A stretch of 31,311 bases of DNA from CAZDET01 sp964504335 (GTDB taxonomy: Bacteria; Bacteroidota; Bacteroidia; Chitinophagales; Saprospiraceae): positions 1 through 31,311 of the forward strand of contig CAZDET010000059.1 in the NCBI GenBank assembly GCA_964504335.1, given 5' to 3'. Within the stretch, counting starts at the first letter, position 1, and each line of letters opens with the position of its first letter. Under the pieces are notes generated by a model. It was not told the origin of the DNA and made no database searches. It saw only the letters and a list, made by a program, of their open reading frames with translations. The translations under genes and the position numbers were made by a program. Below are positions 16,533 to 24,555 of the stretch, one piece after another.

Positions 16533-16546
16533 TGCCGGGGCAACAC
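16529..16546. terminator. Hairpin between exonuclease and ligase genes
   Basis: GTGTTGCC (16529-16536) and GGCAACAC (16539-16546) form a near-continuous palindrome: 7 bp of stem and a 4-base loop in RNA. It is followed by an AT-rich stretch (TTAAAATTTC) rather than a clean T-run. It could attenuate transcription between the two repair genes. Confidence 0.4.
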
Positions 16547-16587
16547 TTAAAATTTCAAGAAGTAATTATTCGCCACTAGCTATTGTC

Positions 16588-18183
16588 ATGAAGCAATTCG
16601 CCCACTTATTCACCCAACTGGATCAGACCACGAAGACGAATGCCAAGGTAGACGCGCTGGCGACCTACTTCCAGGAGGCATCAGATGCGGATAGGATCTG
16701 GACCATTGCGCTGCTGAGCCACCGGCGGCCGCGGCGGACGGTCAACACGACCCTGCTGCGAACGTGGGCGGCCCGGGAAAGCGGGATTCCGCTCTGGTTG
16801 TTCGAAGAGTCGTACCACGTAGTGGGCGATTTAGCGGAGACGATTGCGCTGGTGCTGCCGCCTCCCCGCACCGAAAGCGATGAGGCCCTGCACTACTGGA
16901 TCGATTACATCCGCGGGCTGGCGAACGTTGAAGAACCCGAACGAGAAGGACACATTCTGCAAGCCTGGCGCAGCCTGAACACCACTGAGCGGTACATCTT
17001 CAATAAGCTCATAACGGGGAATTTCCGGGTGGGGGTAAGCCAAAAACTCATGACCCGCGCACTGGCAAAGGCAACGGAAATCGAGGAAAATATCCTGGCC
17101 CACCGCCTGATGGGGGATTGGTCGCCCGACGAAACCACGTTTGAGAAATTAGTGCTGACGGAAGATCCACAGGAAGATATTTCGAGGCCCTATCCCTTCT
17201 ATCTGGCCTACCAATTGGAAGAAGAAACCGCAGAACTGGGCGGCCCCGACGAATGGCAAGCCGAACACAAGTGGGACGGCATTCGCGGCCAGCTCATCGT
17301 GCGCGACGGTACGCACTTCCTGTGGTCGCGGGGAGAGGAGTTGGTGACCGACAAGTTTCCGGAATTTGCCCCGCTGGCCGATCGCTTACCCAACGGGACG
17401 GTGATCGACGGCGAAATCCTGCCGTTTAAAGAGGGGCGCCCGCTGGGCTTTCAACTATTACAGACCCGAATTGGTCGGAAAAACCTTACCAAAAGCATTT
17501 TACAAAAGGCACCCGTCGTACTGATGGCCTACGATCTAATTGAGTGGCAGGGAGCCGACTGGCGGCAGCGCCCCCTACAAGACCGGCGGCTCCAACTCGA
17601 ACGGTTGGTTGGCTCCGTCGAGTCGGACGGCATTCTCCGCCTATCGCCCGTGGTCGCGTTTAATACCTGGGAAGAGCTGGCTGCCGAGCGAGAAATGGCC
17701 CGCGAGAAAGACAGTGAGGGCATCATGCTCAAGCGCCTCGACAGCCCCTACCGCGTAGGCCGCCGCAAGGGGGACTGGTGGAAGTGGAAGGTCGATCCGC
17801 TCACCATTGATGCCGTGATGATCTACGCCCAGCGCGGGAGCGGCCGGCGCGCTAATTTGTATACCGACTACACCTTCGCCGTGTGGGATGGGGATCAGCT
17901 GATCCCCTTCACGAAGGCCTACAGCGGCTTGACCGATGCCGAATTTCGGCAACTCACCAATTGGGTGCGCAAGAACACAGTGGAACGCTACGGCCCGGTC
18001 CGTGCGGTGAAACCCACCCACGTGTTCGAAATTGCGTTTGAAGGGATTCAGAAAAGTAGTCGGCATAAATCAGGTGTAGCCTTACGCTTTCCGCGGATGG
18101 TGCGCTGGCGGCAGGATAAACCCGTGAAGGAGGCGAATACGATGGAAGACCTACAAGCGCTGCTTGGGCAATACGGGAAGTAG
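16588..18183 (+). CDS. ATP-dependent DNA ligase (LigB-like repair ligase)
   Basis: A 531-residue ATP-dependent ligase that seals DNA nicks through an adenylated lysine. An N-terminal helical DNA-binding domain (~1-190) is followed by the adenylation domain with motif I K228 (EHKWDGIRG), motif III TVIDGEIL (~271-278), VLMAYDLIEW (~311-320), motif IV EGIMLKR (377-383) and motif V WWKWK (397-401). An OB-fold domain (~405-525) follows. All signature residues are present and length is normal. It pairs with the upstream exonuclease. In many bacteria this pair is followed by an Lhr-type helicase and a metallophosphoesterase, but here a TonB-dependent receptor follows instead. NAD-dependent LigA presumably handles replication elsewhere in the genome. 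Confidence 0.93.
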   Translation: MKQFAHLFTQLDQTTKTNAKVDALATYFQEASDADRIWTIALLSHRRPRRTVNTTLLRTWAARESGIPLWLFEESYHVVGDLAETIALVLPPPRTESDEALHYWIDYIRGLANVEEPEREGHILQAWRSLNTTERYIFNKLITGNFRVGVSQKLMTRALAKATEIEENILAHRLMGDWSPDETTFEKLVLTEDPQEDISRPYPFYLAYQLEEETAELGGPDEWQAEHKWDGIRGQLIVRDGTHFLWSRGEELVTDKFPEFAPLADRLPNGTVIDGEILPFKEGRPLGFQLLQTRIGRKNLTKSILQKAPVVLMAYDLIEWQGADWRQRPLQDRRLQLERLVGSVESDGILRLSPVVAFNTWEELAAEREMAREKDSEGIMLKRLDSPYRVGRRKGDWWKWKVDPLTIDAVMIYAQRGSGRRANLYTDYTFAVWDGDQLIPFTKAYSGLTDAEFRQLTNWVRKNTVERYGPVRAVKPTHVFEIAFEGIQKSSRHKSGVALRFPRMVRWRQDKPVKEANTMEDLQALLGQYGK

Positions 18184-18576
18184 TGGGAGAGACAAACTCC
18201 TTTGCAAAAAAACGTATAGGTGCAAATTTGAATATAACCAATAAAGAATGCACAACCTTCCATAAATGTTCACAAATGAATATTAATTGCTGCCTATGTT
18301 TCAATTAACTAAGCGTAAACTTTGGATTTTAACAGGGGCAAATTTACAATCCGAAGGGGAAAAAGGTAATTTTACCCATGAATGCTGCAGAGGCTACTTC
18401 GCGCAAATAGCTGAAATTAAGCCTTTTACATTTTACTGATTCTTTTTTGTTTTCGATTTCAATTGTTTATGTATTTCGATTGAAGTCAATGTGAGTTTTG
18501 GAGCTTTTTGAGGCAGATGTCTCCACTATGAGATGGGGGGATGTGCTGCGCATTATGAGAAACTACAGCCAACCGT
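18184..18576. other. 393-bp AT-rich intergenic region before the TonB receptor
   Basis: No gene was seen. The stretch is clearly richer in A+T than the flanking coding DNA, with runs such as CTTTTTTGTTTTCG near 18440. TATGTTTC near 18294 only loosely resembles the Bacteroidota -7 box, so I cannot place the promoter. A long leader for the receptor gene or a regulatory region is likely because the next four genes share one direction. Confidence 0.45.
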
Positions 18577-21500
18577 ATGAACAATATCTCTCTCCCAACC
18601 AGGATCACCTCTATTTGTCTTTTCCTGTTATTCATCGTTCAGCTTTCTGCTCAAGATGCCACGGTGCGTGGTAAAGTGCTGGACGGAGATACGGGTGAGC
18701 CACTACTAGGGGCGGCCGTCGCCTTTTATCAGGATGGGCAATTGCTTTCCGGAACGGACACGGATTTGGATGGAGTCTTCTCCATCGATTTCGAACCTGG
18801 TTCTTACCTAGTGGAATTTTCCTACATCGGTTATTTACAGGATACAATTGAGATAGCACTCGCAGAGGGCGTTAATGTACTAGACGATATCATTCTTTAT
18901 CCGGTAGGGACTACTTTTGATGAAATCGTGGTGACGGCTCAGGCAAGTCGATCTTCGGATAAGGCCATCACCTTGCTTAAGCAAAACTCCATTAATTCCA
19001 TCGACGGGATTTCGGTAGATTTTATCGAGCGGACCGGCGATCCCAACATTGCCGATGCTGTGCAACGGGTAACGGGGGTTTCGGTCGAGGGTGGCAAGTA
19101 CATCAATATCCGGGGGCTGGGTGATCGCTACTCAAAGACACTCGTTAACGGGATTGAGATTCCGGCACTTGATCCCGACCGAAATGCGGCGCAGCTGGAT
19201 ATTTTCCCTTCTTCGCTGGTAGACAACATCATCATTTACAAGAACTTTACTCCGGATCTTCCCGGGAGCTTCACCGGGGGATTGGCTGAGATTTCCACTA
19301 AAAGCCACCCCGAGCGCTTCCAGTTGGAATTTTCCGCCTCGGTTACTTACAACCCGCAATCGAACCTGGAGGACGATTTCCTGACCCATCAGGGAGGCGG
19401 TCTAGATTTTCTGGGCATCGACGACGGTACCCGCGAGTTGCCGGGCCTTATTCAGGATATCGAGGCAGGGCTGACCATCGAAAGTGGCCTCGAACCCGGG
19501 AATACCATCGAAATCGAAGGCTTAAACGACACCGACTTCATCGGGATGTCCACTTCGAGCCGGCGGGTGCAAGACCCTAATGCCGCCCGATTATTCGACG
19601 ATGCGATCAATTCCTTCAATGATTACTATTCCCTTGAGCGCAATCGTTCGGGACTCAATCAGAATTATCAATTTTCCGTAGGCAATCAATTCGAATTTCT
19701 TAATAAACCACTTGGCTTCATCATCGGGCTATCCTACCGAACGACCTTTACCTACCGGGATCAGTTTACCTTTCAGACGTTCGGAAACGCCTTCCCGCGC
19801 GGAGAAGTGGCCGATTTCTCCAACCTGACGCTCGAAATCGATTCGGATATTATCCAGGCCGATGAAGAAGTACTCTGGGGCGGTATCGTTGGGTTGTCGT
19901 ACAAATTGTCCGATCGCAGTAAATTGAGTCTTACCTACTTCCACAACCAAAGTGGAGTCACCACCACGGGTGAACAAACGATCGTCGATGAGCGAGACGC
20001 CATCAACCTGATTGGATTTGGCCAGTCTTTCCAGGAGCGCTCGCTGGATGTGATTCAGCTAAAAGGCGATAACCGCCTGGGCGACTTCACCATCGATTGG
20101 ACGGGGTCGTACAGTAATTCTCAGGATGACCAGCCCGACTTCCGGGTAGTGGAAATGACGGAGCAGTTTGATGTGCCAATCGACTTCGATACGATTACTC
20201 AAATGCCCATCTTCGGAAGTCGATTTACGTTTGCGGGCGGCGAAGACGGTACGCCCTTCCGCTATTTCCGGGATTTGAACCAAGATAACTACGAAGGGAA
20301 CCTGAACATCAAACATCCGATTACCACCTGGGCCGGAGAGGGCTTTCTGAAATTCGGTGGCACGTTCCAGTACCGCGAGCGTCTGTTTGAAGAGAAGCGC
20401 TACGGGGCGCCTATCGAGGAGGTAAACCTTCCGGACTTATCGTGGCAGTTCACCGGAAATTTTGAGGATGTATTCGCTCCGATCAACTTCGGCATTATCA
20501 ACGATACCCTGCCGAGGGGCGAGTTTCCGCTCCCGGCTGTTTTTGGAAACCTCTACCTGGAACAAACCCTTCCGGAAAACTCCTACGAAGCCGACCAAAC
20601 GCTTTACGCTGGTTATGTAATGGGTGATTTCCCCATCCTTCGGCAACTTCGGCTCATCGGTGGAGTTCGCTATGAAAATAGCGACATCAACATTGCCACG
20701 CCGACCTTCCAGTCGGACGGGGAATTCGTACCGAGAGGAAACCTCGCCACCGACGACCTGCTCCCCTCGATACAGGCAATTTACTCACCCAGAGAAAAGA
20801 TCAATATCCGCGGAGGCTACGCCAGGACGCTTGCCCGCCCGACATTCCGGGAATTTGCACCCTTTGAAAGCTTCCTGTTTGCCAGTGGTTTCCAATTCTC
20901 CGGGGTCGATACGCTGAAGCAAACAGACATCGACAATTACGACCTGCGCTTCGAATGGTTCCCTACCTCGGGTGAGCTCGTTTCGGTGAGCGGTTTCTAC
21001 AAAGACTTAACCAACCCCATCGAGCGGCTATTCACCGGCCGAAATACGGTGGAACCGCTCAACGTGACTTCTGCAACGGTGTACGGCTTCGAAGTAGAAG
21101 TCCGCAAAGACTTTTCGTTTCTCGGTGAATTCTGGAGGAACTTCACCCTGTCCGCCAACTATACCTTCATCCGCTCCGAGGTGCCCATCGAAGACGAGAA
21201 CGACCTTGAAAGTGCGGAGCGCCTGGGCTTGGATGACGTGCGCCCCTTATTCGGACAGCCGGAGTACACGTTTAACGCCGAGCTTTCCTTCATCGACAAT
21301 GTGGACCTCGGGTTGCAGGCCAGTGTCAATTACAGCACTTTCGGCCAACGCCTCACGGTAGTGGGGATCAACGAAAACCTGAACGTATTCGAGCAGCCTC
21401 GTGGCCTGCTGGGAGCTTCCATCCGGAAAACGATCTTCAACCGCTGGGCGATCCGCCTACGGGGCGGTAACCTGCTGGACCCCCAGTTTCTGGAGGTTTG

Positions 21501-21591
21501 GAAGTTTGACGTCGATAGCGATGAAGAGTTCGAATACCAGAAATACCGCCTCGGACGCAATTACTCTATTGGCATTTCTTACAGTATCTAA
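18577..21591 (+). CDS. TonB-dependent outer-membrane receptor
   Basis: A 1,004-residue outer-membrane transporter. It has a signal peptide (cleavage near VQLSA-Q, residue 25) and a carboxypeptidase-regulatory-like beta domain (~27-108, VRGKVLDGDTGEPLLGAAV). The plug domain (~115-240) contains FDEIVVTAQA, ADAVQRVTGVSV and YINIRGLGDRYSKTLVNGIEIP. A 22-strand-type barrel extends to the C-terminal aromatic/hydrophobic strand ...YSIGISYSI. It imports a large or scarce ligand using TonB energy. No SusD-like lipoprotein gene follows, so it is not a standard SusC/D glycan system. It heads a one-direction cluster with the hydrolase-fold and propeller genes. The ligand is unknown. Confidence 0.92.
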   Translation: MNNISLPTRITSICLFLLFIVQLSAQDATVRGKVLDGDTGEPLLGAAVAFYQDGQLLSGTDTDLDGVFSIDFEPGSYLVEFSYIGYLQDTIEIALAEGVNVLDDIILYPVGTTFDEIVVTAQASRSSDKAITLLKQNSINSIDGISVDFIERTGDPNIADAVQRVTGVSVEGGKYINIRGLGDRYSKTLVNGIEIPALDPDRNAAQLDIFPSSLVDNIIIYKNFTPDLPGSFTGGLAEISTKSHPERFQLEFSASVTYNPQSNLEDDFLTHQGGGLDFLGIDDGTRELPGLIQDIEAGLTIESGLEPGNTIEIEGLNDTDFIGMSTSSRRVQDPNAARLFDDAINSFNDYYSLERNRSGLNQNYQFSVGNQFEFLNKPLGFIIGLSYRTTFTYRDQFTFQTFGNAFPRGEVADFSNLTLEIDSDIIQADEEVLWGGIVGLSYKLSDRSKLSLTYFHNQSGVTTTGEQTIVDERDAINLIGFGQSFQERSLDVIQLKGDNRLGDFTIDWTGSYSNSQDDQPDFRVVEMTEQFDVPIDFDTITQMPIFGSRFTFAGGEDGTPFRYFRDLNQDNYEGNLNIKHPITTWAGEGFLKFGGTFQYRERLFEEKRYGAPIEEVNLPDLSWQFTGNFEDVFAPINFGIINDTLPRGEFPLPAVFGNLYLEQTLPENSYEADQTLYAGYVMGDFPILRQLRLIGGVRYENSDINIATPTFQSDGEFVPRGNLATDDLLPSIQAIYSPREKINIRGGYARTLARPTFREFAPFESFLFASGFQFSGVDTLKQTDIDNYDLRFEWFPTSGELVSVSGFYKDLTNPIERLFTGRNTVEPLNVTSATVYGFEVEVRKDFSFLGEFWRNFTLSANYTFIRSEVPIEDENDLESAERLGLDDVRPLFGQPEYTFNAELSFIDNVDLGLQASVNYSTFGQRLTVVGINENLNVFEQPRGLLGASIRKTIFNRWAIRLRGGNLLDPQFLEVWKFDVDSDEEFEYQKYRLGRNYSIGISYSI

Positions 21592-21612
21592 TATTTCTAC
21601 TTTTTCTATGGA

Positions 21613-21645
21613 GCAGCGGCTTCCCGAACAGCGGGAAGCCGCTGC
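21613..21645 (+). terminator. Long GC-rich hairpin after the TonB receptor gene
   Basis: GCAGCGGCTTCCCG (21613-21626) and CGGGAAGCCGCTGC (21632-21645) form a perfect 14-bp stem with a 5-base loop, 22 bp after the receptor stop and 35 bp before the next start codon. There is no T-run downstream. It may terminate partially, or stabilise the receptor mRNA so that expression falls off along the cluster. Confidence 0.55.
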
Positions 21646-21679
21646 TGCTGAATGGCAACTTCATTAACAAAATGAACCT

Positions 21680-23134
21680 ATGAAAAAACTCGACACTTAC
21701 TTTATCGCCCGCCAGATCTGGCTTTGGCTTCCCCTGCTTTGCCTATGCTTCCAGCTCCGCGGGCAGGGTACCTCGGAGGAGATTCGGGATATGCTCATCG
21801 GCGTTTTGAATTCAAACAGTTCCCAGCTGTTGGAATCGCCGGCCTTTCCCGGATTACAGGTCGGCGGCGTCGGCGGTGCTGTGATCTCGGCTTCCGGTGA
21901 AGTGGTATCCGCTCCCTTCGGAGATGCGTTTCCCGGTGGTGTCATCGCCGTGGAAGATACTACCCGATTCGGATTGTCGGATATTTCCCAAACGCTACTG
22001 GCTGCCCTGGCATTTACCTTTGTGGAAGAAGGGGCCTTGAATCTGGATGCTCAGGTAAGTACGTACCTGAGTACAGGAGACCTGACGAACGTCCCCGACG
22101 ACCGCACCATCCGTCAGCTCATGAACCACACCAGTGGCTACGACAACTTTAGGGAGGCGTCGAATTATGTCTCCGATTTGCTGTTCGATCCTACTAAAGT
22201 TTTTACCCCACAAGAAATTACCCAGTCATTTGTGGGAGCACCAAGTGCAGCGGGTAGTTTTTCGTATTCTAATACCAACTACTTGGTGCTTGGCCTGGTG
22301 ATTGATGCGATTAACGGCGGCACTTCGATTGAGGAAAGTCTCCAGACCCGCGTACTGACCCCCGCCGGAGTGAACACGATTCAGGTATACGATCCGGCGA
22401 CCGACGAAACGACCGATCTATCCGGGTTCTTCGAAGATCTCCTCGGAACGGGTATTGCTTCGAGTATCGATCCTCGGACATCCATTTTCACCGGGGCGAG
22501 TTTTGCGGGCAATCAGTTCGGAACTCCCGGCGACGTGTTGCGCGTCTTGCAGGCGTTGGCGGGCGGCCAGATCATCAATGCGACCAGCCTGCAGGAGATG
22601 CTCACATTTAGTTCCATCTCCGGCCGTCTGAGCCAGGCGTACGGACTGGGTATCGAGCAATTCCAAATTACCGTCGATGGTTCTTCAAAGACCGTAATCG
22701 GTCATGCCGGCAGTGTAAACTACCACACGTTGGCACTGTACGACCCGATGGATAGCATTGGCGTGATTCTGATGAACAACAACGGCATCTCCGATTCCTC
22801 GGCGCTGCTTACAGTCGCCGAGGAATTCTTTGAAATTGCCTCTGATCTTGTCTCTTCCCTCGATCCGGTAGTGGTGAAGGATGCGGCATACAACTTGTAT
22901 CCCAATCCGACCTCCGATCTGTTGCGGGTAGAATTTGACTTGTTGCAGCCGGCCGCCGTACAGCTTCAGGTAATCGACCTGCAAGGGCGGGTGTTGCTCT
23001 CTCAGCCGGCTCGCCAGTTGGGAAGTGGTATTCAATTGGAAGAAGTGCCTGTAGCAGGACTACCGACTGGTACCTACCTGTTGCAGTTGCGTATCGGTGA
23101 AAACCAGTCCAGTAAACTTTTTAACAAGCAATAA
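21680..23134 (+). CDS. Serine-hydrolase-fold T9SS protein with degenerate SxxK motif
   Basis: This 484-residue protein has a signal peptide (~1-29), a class C beta-lactamase/DD-peptidase-like domain (~32-390) and a T9SS sorting domain (~405-484, NLYPNPTSDLL ... LPTGTYLLQLRI). Fold landmarks are clear: VEEGALNLDAQVSTYL, TIRQLMNHTSGYDNF, YSNTNYLVLG (Y196, N198) and IGHAGS (H342, G344). Where the family has G-S-x-x-K-T-F, this protein reads L-S-D-I-S-Q-T-L (D101 and Q104 in place of the nucleophilic Ser and the Lys). It is therefore probably not a normal serine hydrolase; a binding or scaffold role is inferred. A paralogue with the same substitutions lies inside the giant protein downstream. Confidence 0.85.
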   Translation: MKKLDTYFIARQIWLWLPLLCLCFQLRGQGTSEEIRDMLIGVLNSNSSQLLESPAFPGLQVGGVGGAVISASGEVVSAPFGDAFPGGVIAVEDTTRFGLSDISQTLLAALAFTFVEEGALNLDAQVSTYLSTGDLTNVPDDRTIRQLMNHTSGYDNFREASNYVSDLLFDPTKVFTPQEITQSFVGAPSAAGSFSYSNTNYLVLGLVIDAINGGTSIEESLQTRVLTPAGVNTIQVYDPATDETTDLSGFFEDLLGTGIASSIDPRTSIFTGASFAGNQFGTPGDVLRVLQALAGGQIINATSLQEMLTFSSISGRLSQAYGLGIEQFQITVDGSSKTVIGHAGSVNYHTLALYDPMDSIGVILMNNNGISDSSALLTVAEEFFEIASDLVSSLDPVVVKDAAYNLYPNPTSDLLRVEFDLLQPAAVQLQVIDLQGRVLLSQPARQLGSGIQLEEVPVAGLPTGTYLLQLRIGENQSSKLFNKQ

Positions 23135-23150
23135 TATTATAATGAATATC

Positions 23151-23190
23151 GTCCTTCAATTGGTTTAGGAATCTAAATCAATTGAAGGAC
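23151..23190 (+). terminator. 18-bp hairpin between hydrolase-fold and propeller genes
   Basis: GTCCTTCAATTGGTTTAG (23151-23168) pairs with CTAAATCAATTGAAGGAC (23173-23190) over 18 bp with one G-U pair and a GAAT loop. It lies 16 bp after one stop codon and 13 bp before the next ATG. No proper T-run follows (CATTTCCGCTTCT). It may be a terminator, an RNA-stability element or an inverted-repeat binding site. Its unusual length makes it stand out. Confidence 0.55.
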
Positions 23191-23203
23191 CATTTCCGCT
23201 TCT

Positions 23204-24184
23204 ATGAGAAACTTGACGCTCTGTCTGATCCTGCCTATACTGGCTCTGTGCCAATTTGGAATGGCGCAAACGGCCTACGTAGTAAACTTTAGCAACACGG
23301 AGGGTGCCGTATCCGTGGTTGATGTGGCCGGCGGCACCGTAAGGGATGTCATTCAGCTTCCGGCCGGTACGCCGGTAGGTGTTGCCGTTTCCCCCGACAA
23401 TAATCAGCTCATCGTTTCCTGTATCGACTCGGTCCTGGCCATTAATCCCAAAACGAAGCAAATCACCGCTTTGCTATCCAATTACGGATTGCGCGACGTG
23501 CGCTCGGTGGTTTATTCTCGCGATGGAAGCCACTTTTACACCATTGATGCGCAGAATTCGGTAATCACCCCCTTTAACAGCCAGACACTGGAAGTGGCGG
23601 GCGAGATCGGCTACCTTCCCTCCGGCATCAGCCCGGTAGGTGGGATGCTAATGCCGGATTCCGACGATCTCCTCACGGTGGCAAATGGCTCCAATAATGT
23701 GATCCGAATGACGGCCGAACCCCTCAAGCAGTGGGAAGAATCGCAAAAGGGAGGCGTGATCCCGGTCGGCTCTGGCCCCTTCGATCTGGCAGTAGTACCC
23801 GGAAAACAGACTGCTTACGTCCCTAACGTGCTGAGCAACAACGTATCCGTTATAAATTTAGTCGACGGTTCGACAATTGCTACCATCGATGGCTTTTTCG
23901 CACCTTCCAGCGCTGCCGTATCGCCCGATGGTGCAATGGTGTACGTGACGAACTTCGAACACAATACCGTCACAGTCATTGATTCCAAGAGTAATACGAT
24001 CAAAACGACCATTGAGGTCGGGGAATCGCCCATCGACGTAGCCTTCAGCAGAGATGGAACCCTTGCCATGGTATGCAATTCGGGCAGCGGTACGATTTCA
24101 ATCATCGATATGGCCCGCAATGAAGTAACGCAAACCATCAGAGGATTAGTAGGGCCGCCACAATGTGTGATAATAGTCGATTAA
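23204..24184 (+). CDS. YVTN-family seven-bladed beta-propeller protein
   Basis: A 326-residue protein with a signal peptide (MRNLTLCLILPILALCQFGMAQ) and then only beta-propeller repeats of about 40-45 residues. YVTN/YncE-type blade motifs include TAYVVNFSNTEGAVSVVDV, PVGVAVSPDNNQLIV, SSAAVSPDGAMVYVTNFEHNTVTVID and PIDVAFSRDGTLAMVCNSGSGTISIID. There is no T9SS sorting domain, so it is periplasmic or exported by another route. Such propellers bind protein or small-molecule partners and have no evident catalytic residues. It aligns over its full length with the N-terminal domain of the giant protein that follows, so the two are paralogues. Confidence 0.88.
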   Translation: MRNLTLCLILPILALCQFGMAQTAYVVNFSNTEGAVSVVDVAGGTVRDVIQLPAGTPVGVAVSPDNNQLIVSCIDSVLAINPKTKQITALLSNYGLRDVRSVVYSRDGSHFYTIDAQNSVITPFNSQTLEVAGEIGYLPSGISPVGGMLMPDSDDLLTVANGSNNVIRMTAEPLKQWEESQKGGVIPVGSGPFDLAVVPGKQTAYVPNVLSNNVSVINLVDGSTIATIDGFFAPSSAAVSPDGAMVYVTNFEHNTVTVIDSKSNTIKTTIEVGESPIDVAFSRDGTLAMVCNSGSGTISIIDMARNEVTQTIRGLVGPPQCVIIVD

Positions 24185-24188
24185 TGCG

Positions 24189-24229
24189 AGGGTGGAGCGC
24201 CAAAATGAATTGGCGTAAAATGACACCCT
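24189..24229 (+). terminator. Two-tier hairpin after the propeller gene
   Basis: Outer arms AGGGTG (24189-24194) and CACCCT (24224-24229) enclose inner arms CGCCAA (24198-24203) and TTGGCG (24210-24215). The structure begins 4 bp after the propeller stop codon. Only a short T-stretch follows, so termination is plausible but not certain. Confidence 0.45.
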
Positions 24230-24478
24230 TTAGATAAGAATATAAACATATAAGTTCGGTAGAATCTGCTCTTCACCGCAAGGGCCAGACCATTATCTTA
24301 CTGTTAACTTTAATTTCATTTTAGTAACAGACAGTTAATTAAGGACCATAGAACAAATGGTGTTATTAATCTTTTCTTTGTTATGAGATGCATTGTCATT
24401 CCCCCCCTTCCAATAGCTTCTCTGTTACAATAGGACTTACACGTAGAGGATTCTATAAAAGAAGAATTAATAGCGTCC

Positions 24479-24520
24479 AACCTCTTTTCTTTTAGAGGTT
24501 TACGCTTAACGTATTTTTTG
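24479..24520 (+). promoter_or_regulatory. Inverted repeat and -7-like box upstream of the giant gene
   Basis: AACCTCT (24479-24485) and AGAGGTT (24494-24500) form a 7-bp inverted repeat. Twelve bases later TATTTTTTG (24512-24520) resembles the Bacteroidota -7 box TAnnTTTG with one extra T. The repeat would cover the -33 region, so it could be an operator for the giant gene. This is inferred from position only. Confidence 0.35.
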
Positions 24521-24555
24521 ACTGTTTGACATTTCGCACACCAAACATCTCATTT

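Larger units (their letters stand above)
24185..24555. other. 371-bp AT-rich intergenic region before the giant gene
   Basis: No gene was seen. The stretch begins with a two-tier inverted repeat after the propeller gene and ends with an inverted repeat and a possible -7 box before the giant gene; both are listed separately. The middle is AT-rich with poly-T and CCCCCCC tracts (near 24403) and nothing else recognisable. Confidence 0.5.

Noticed and set aside
18577..23134. Polysaccharide utilisation locus (SusC/SusD pair)
   Set aside because: The receptor is followed by a hydrolase-fold T9SS protein, not a SusD-like lipoprotein, and no glycoside hydrolase gene is nearby.
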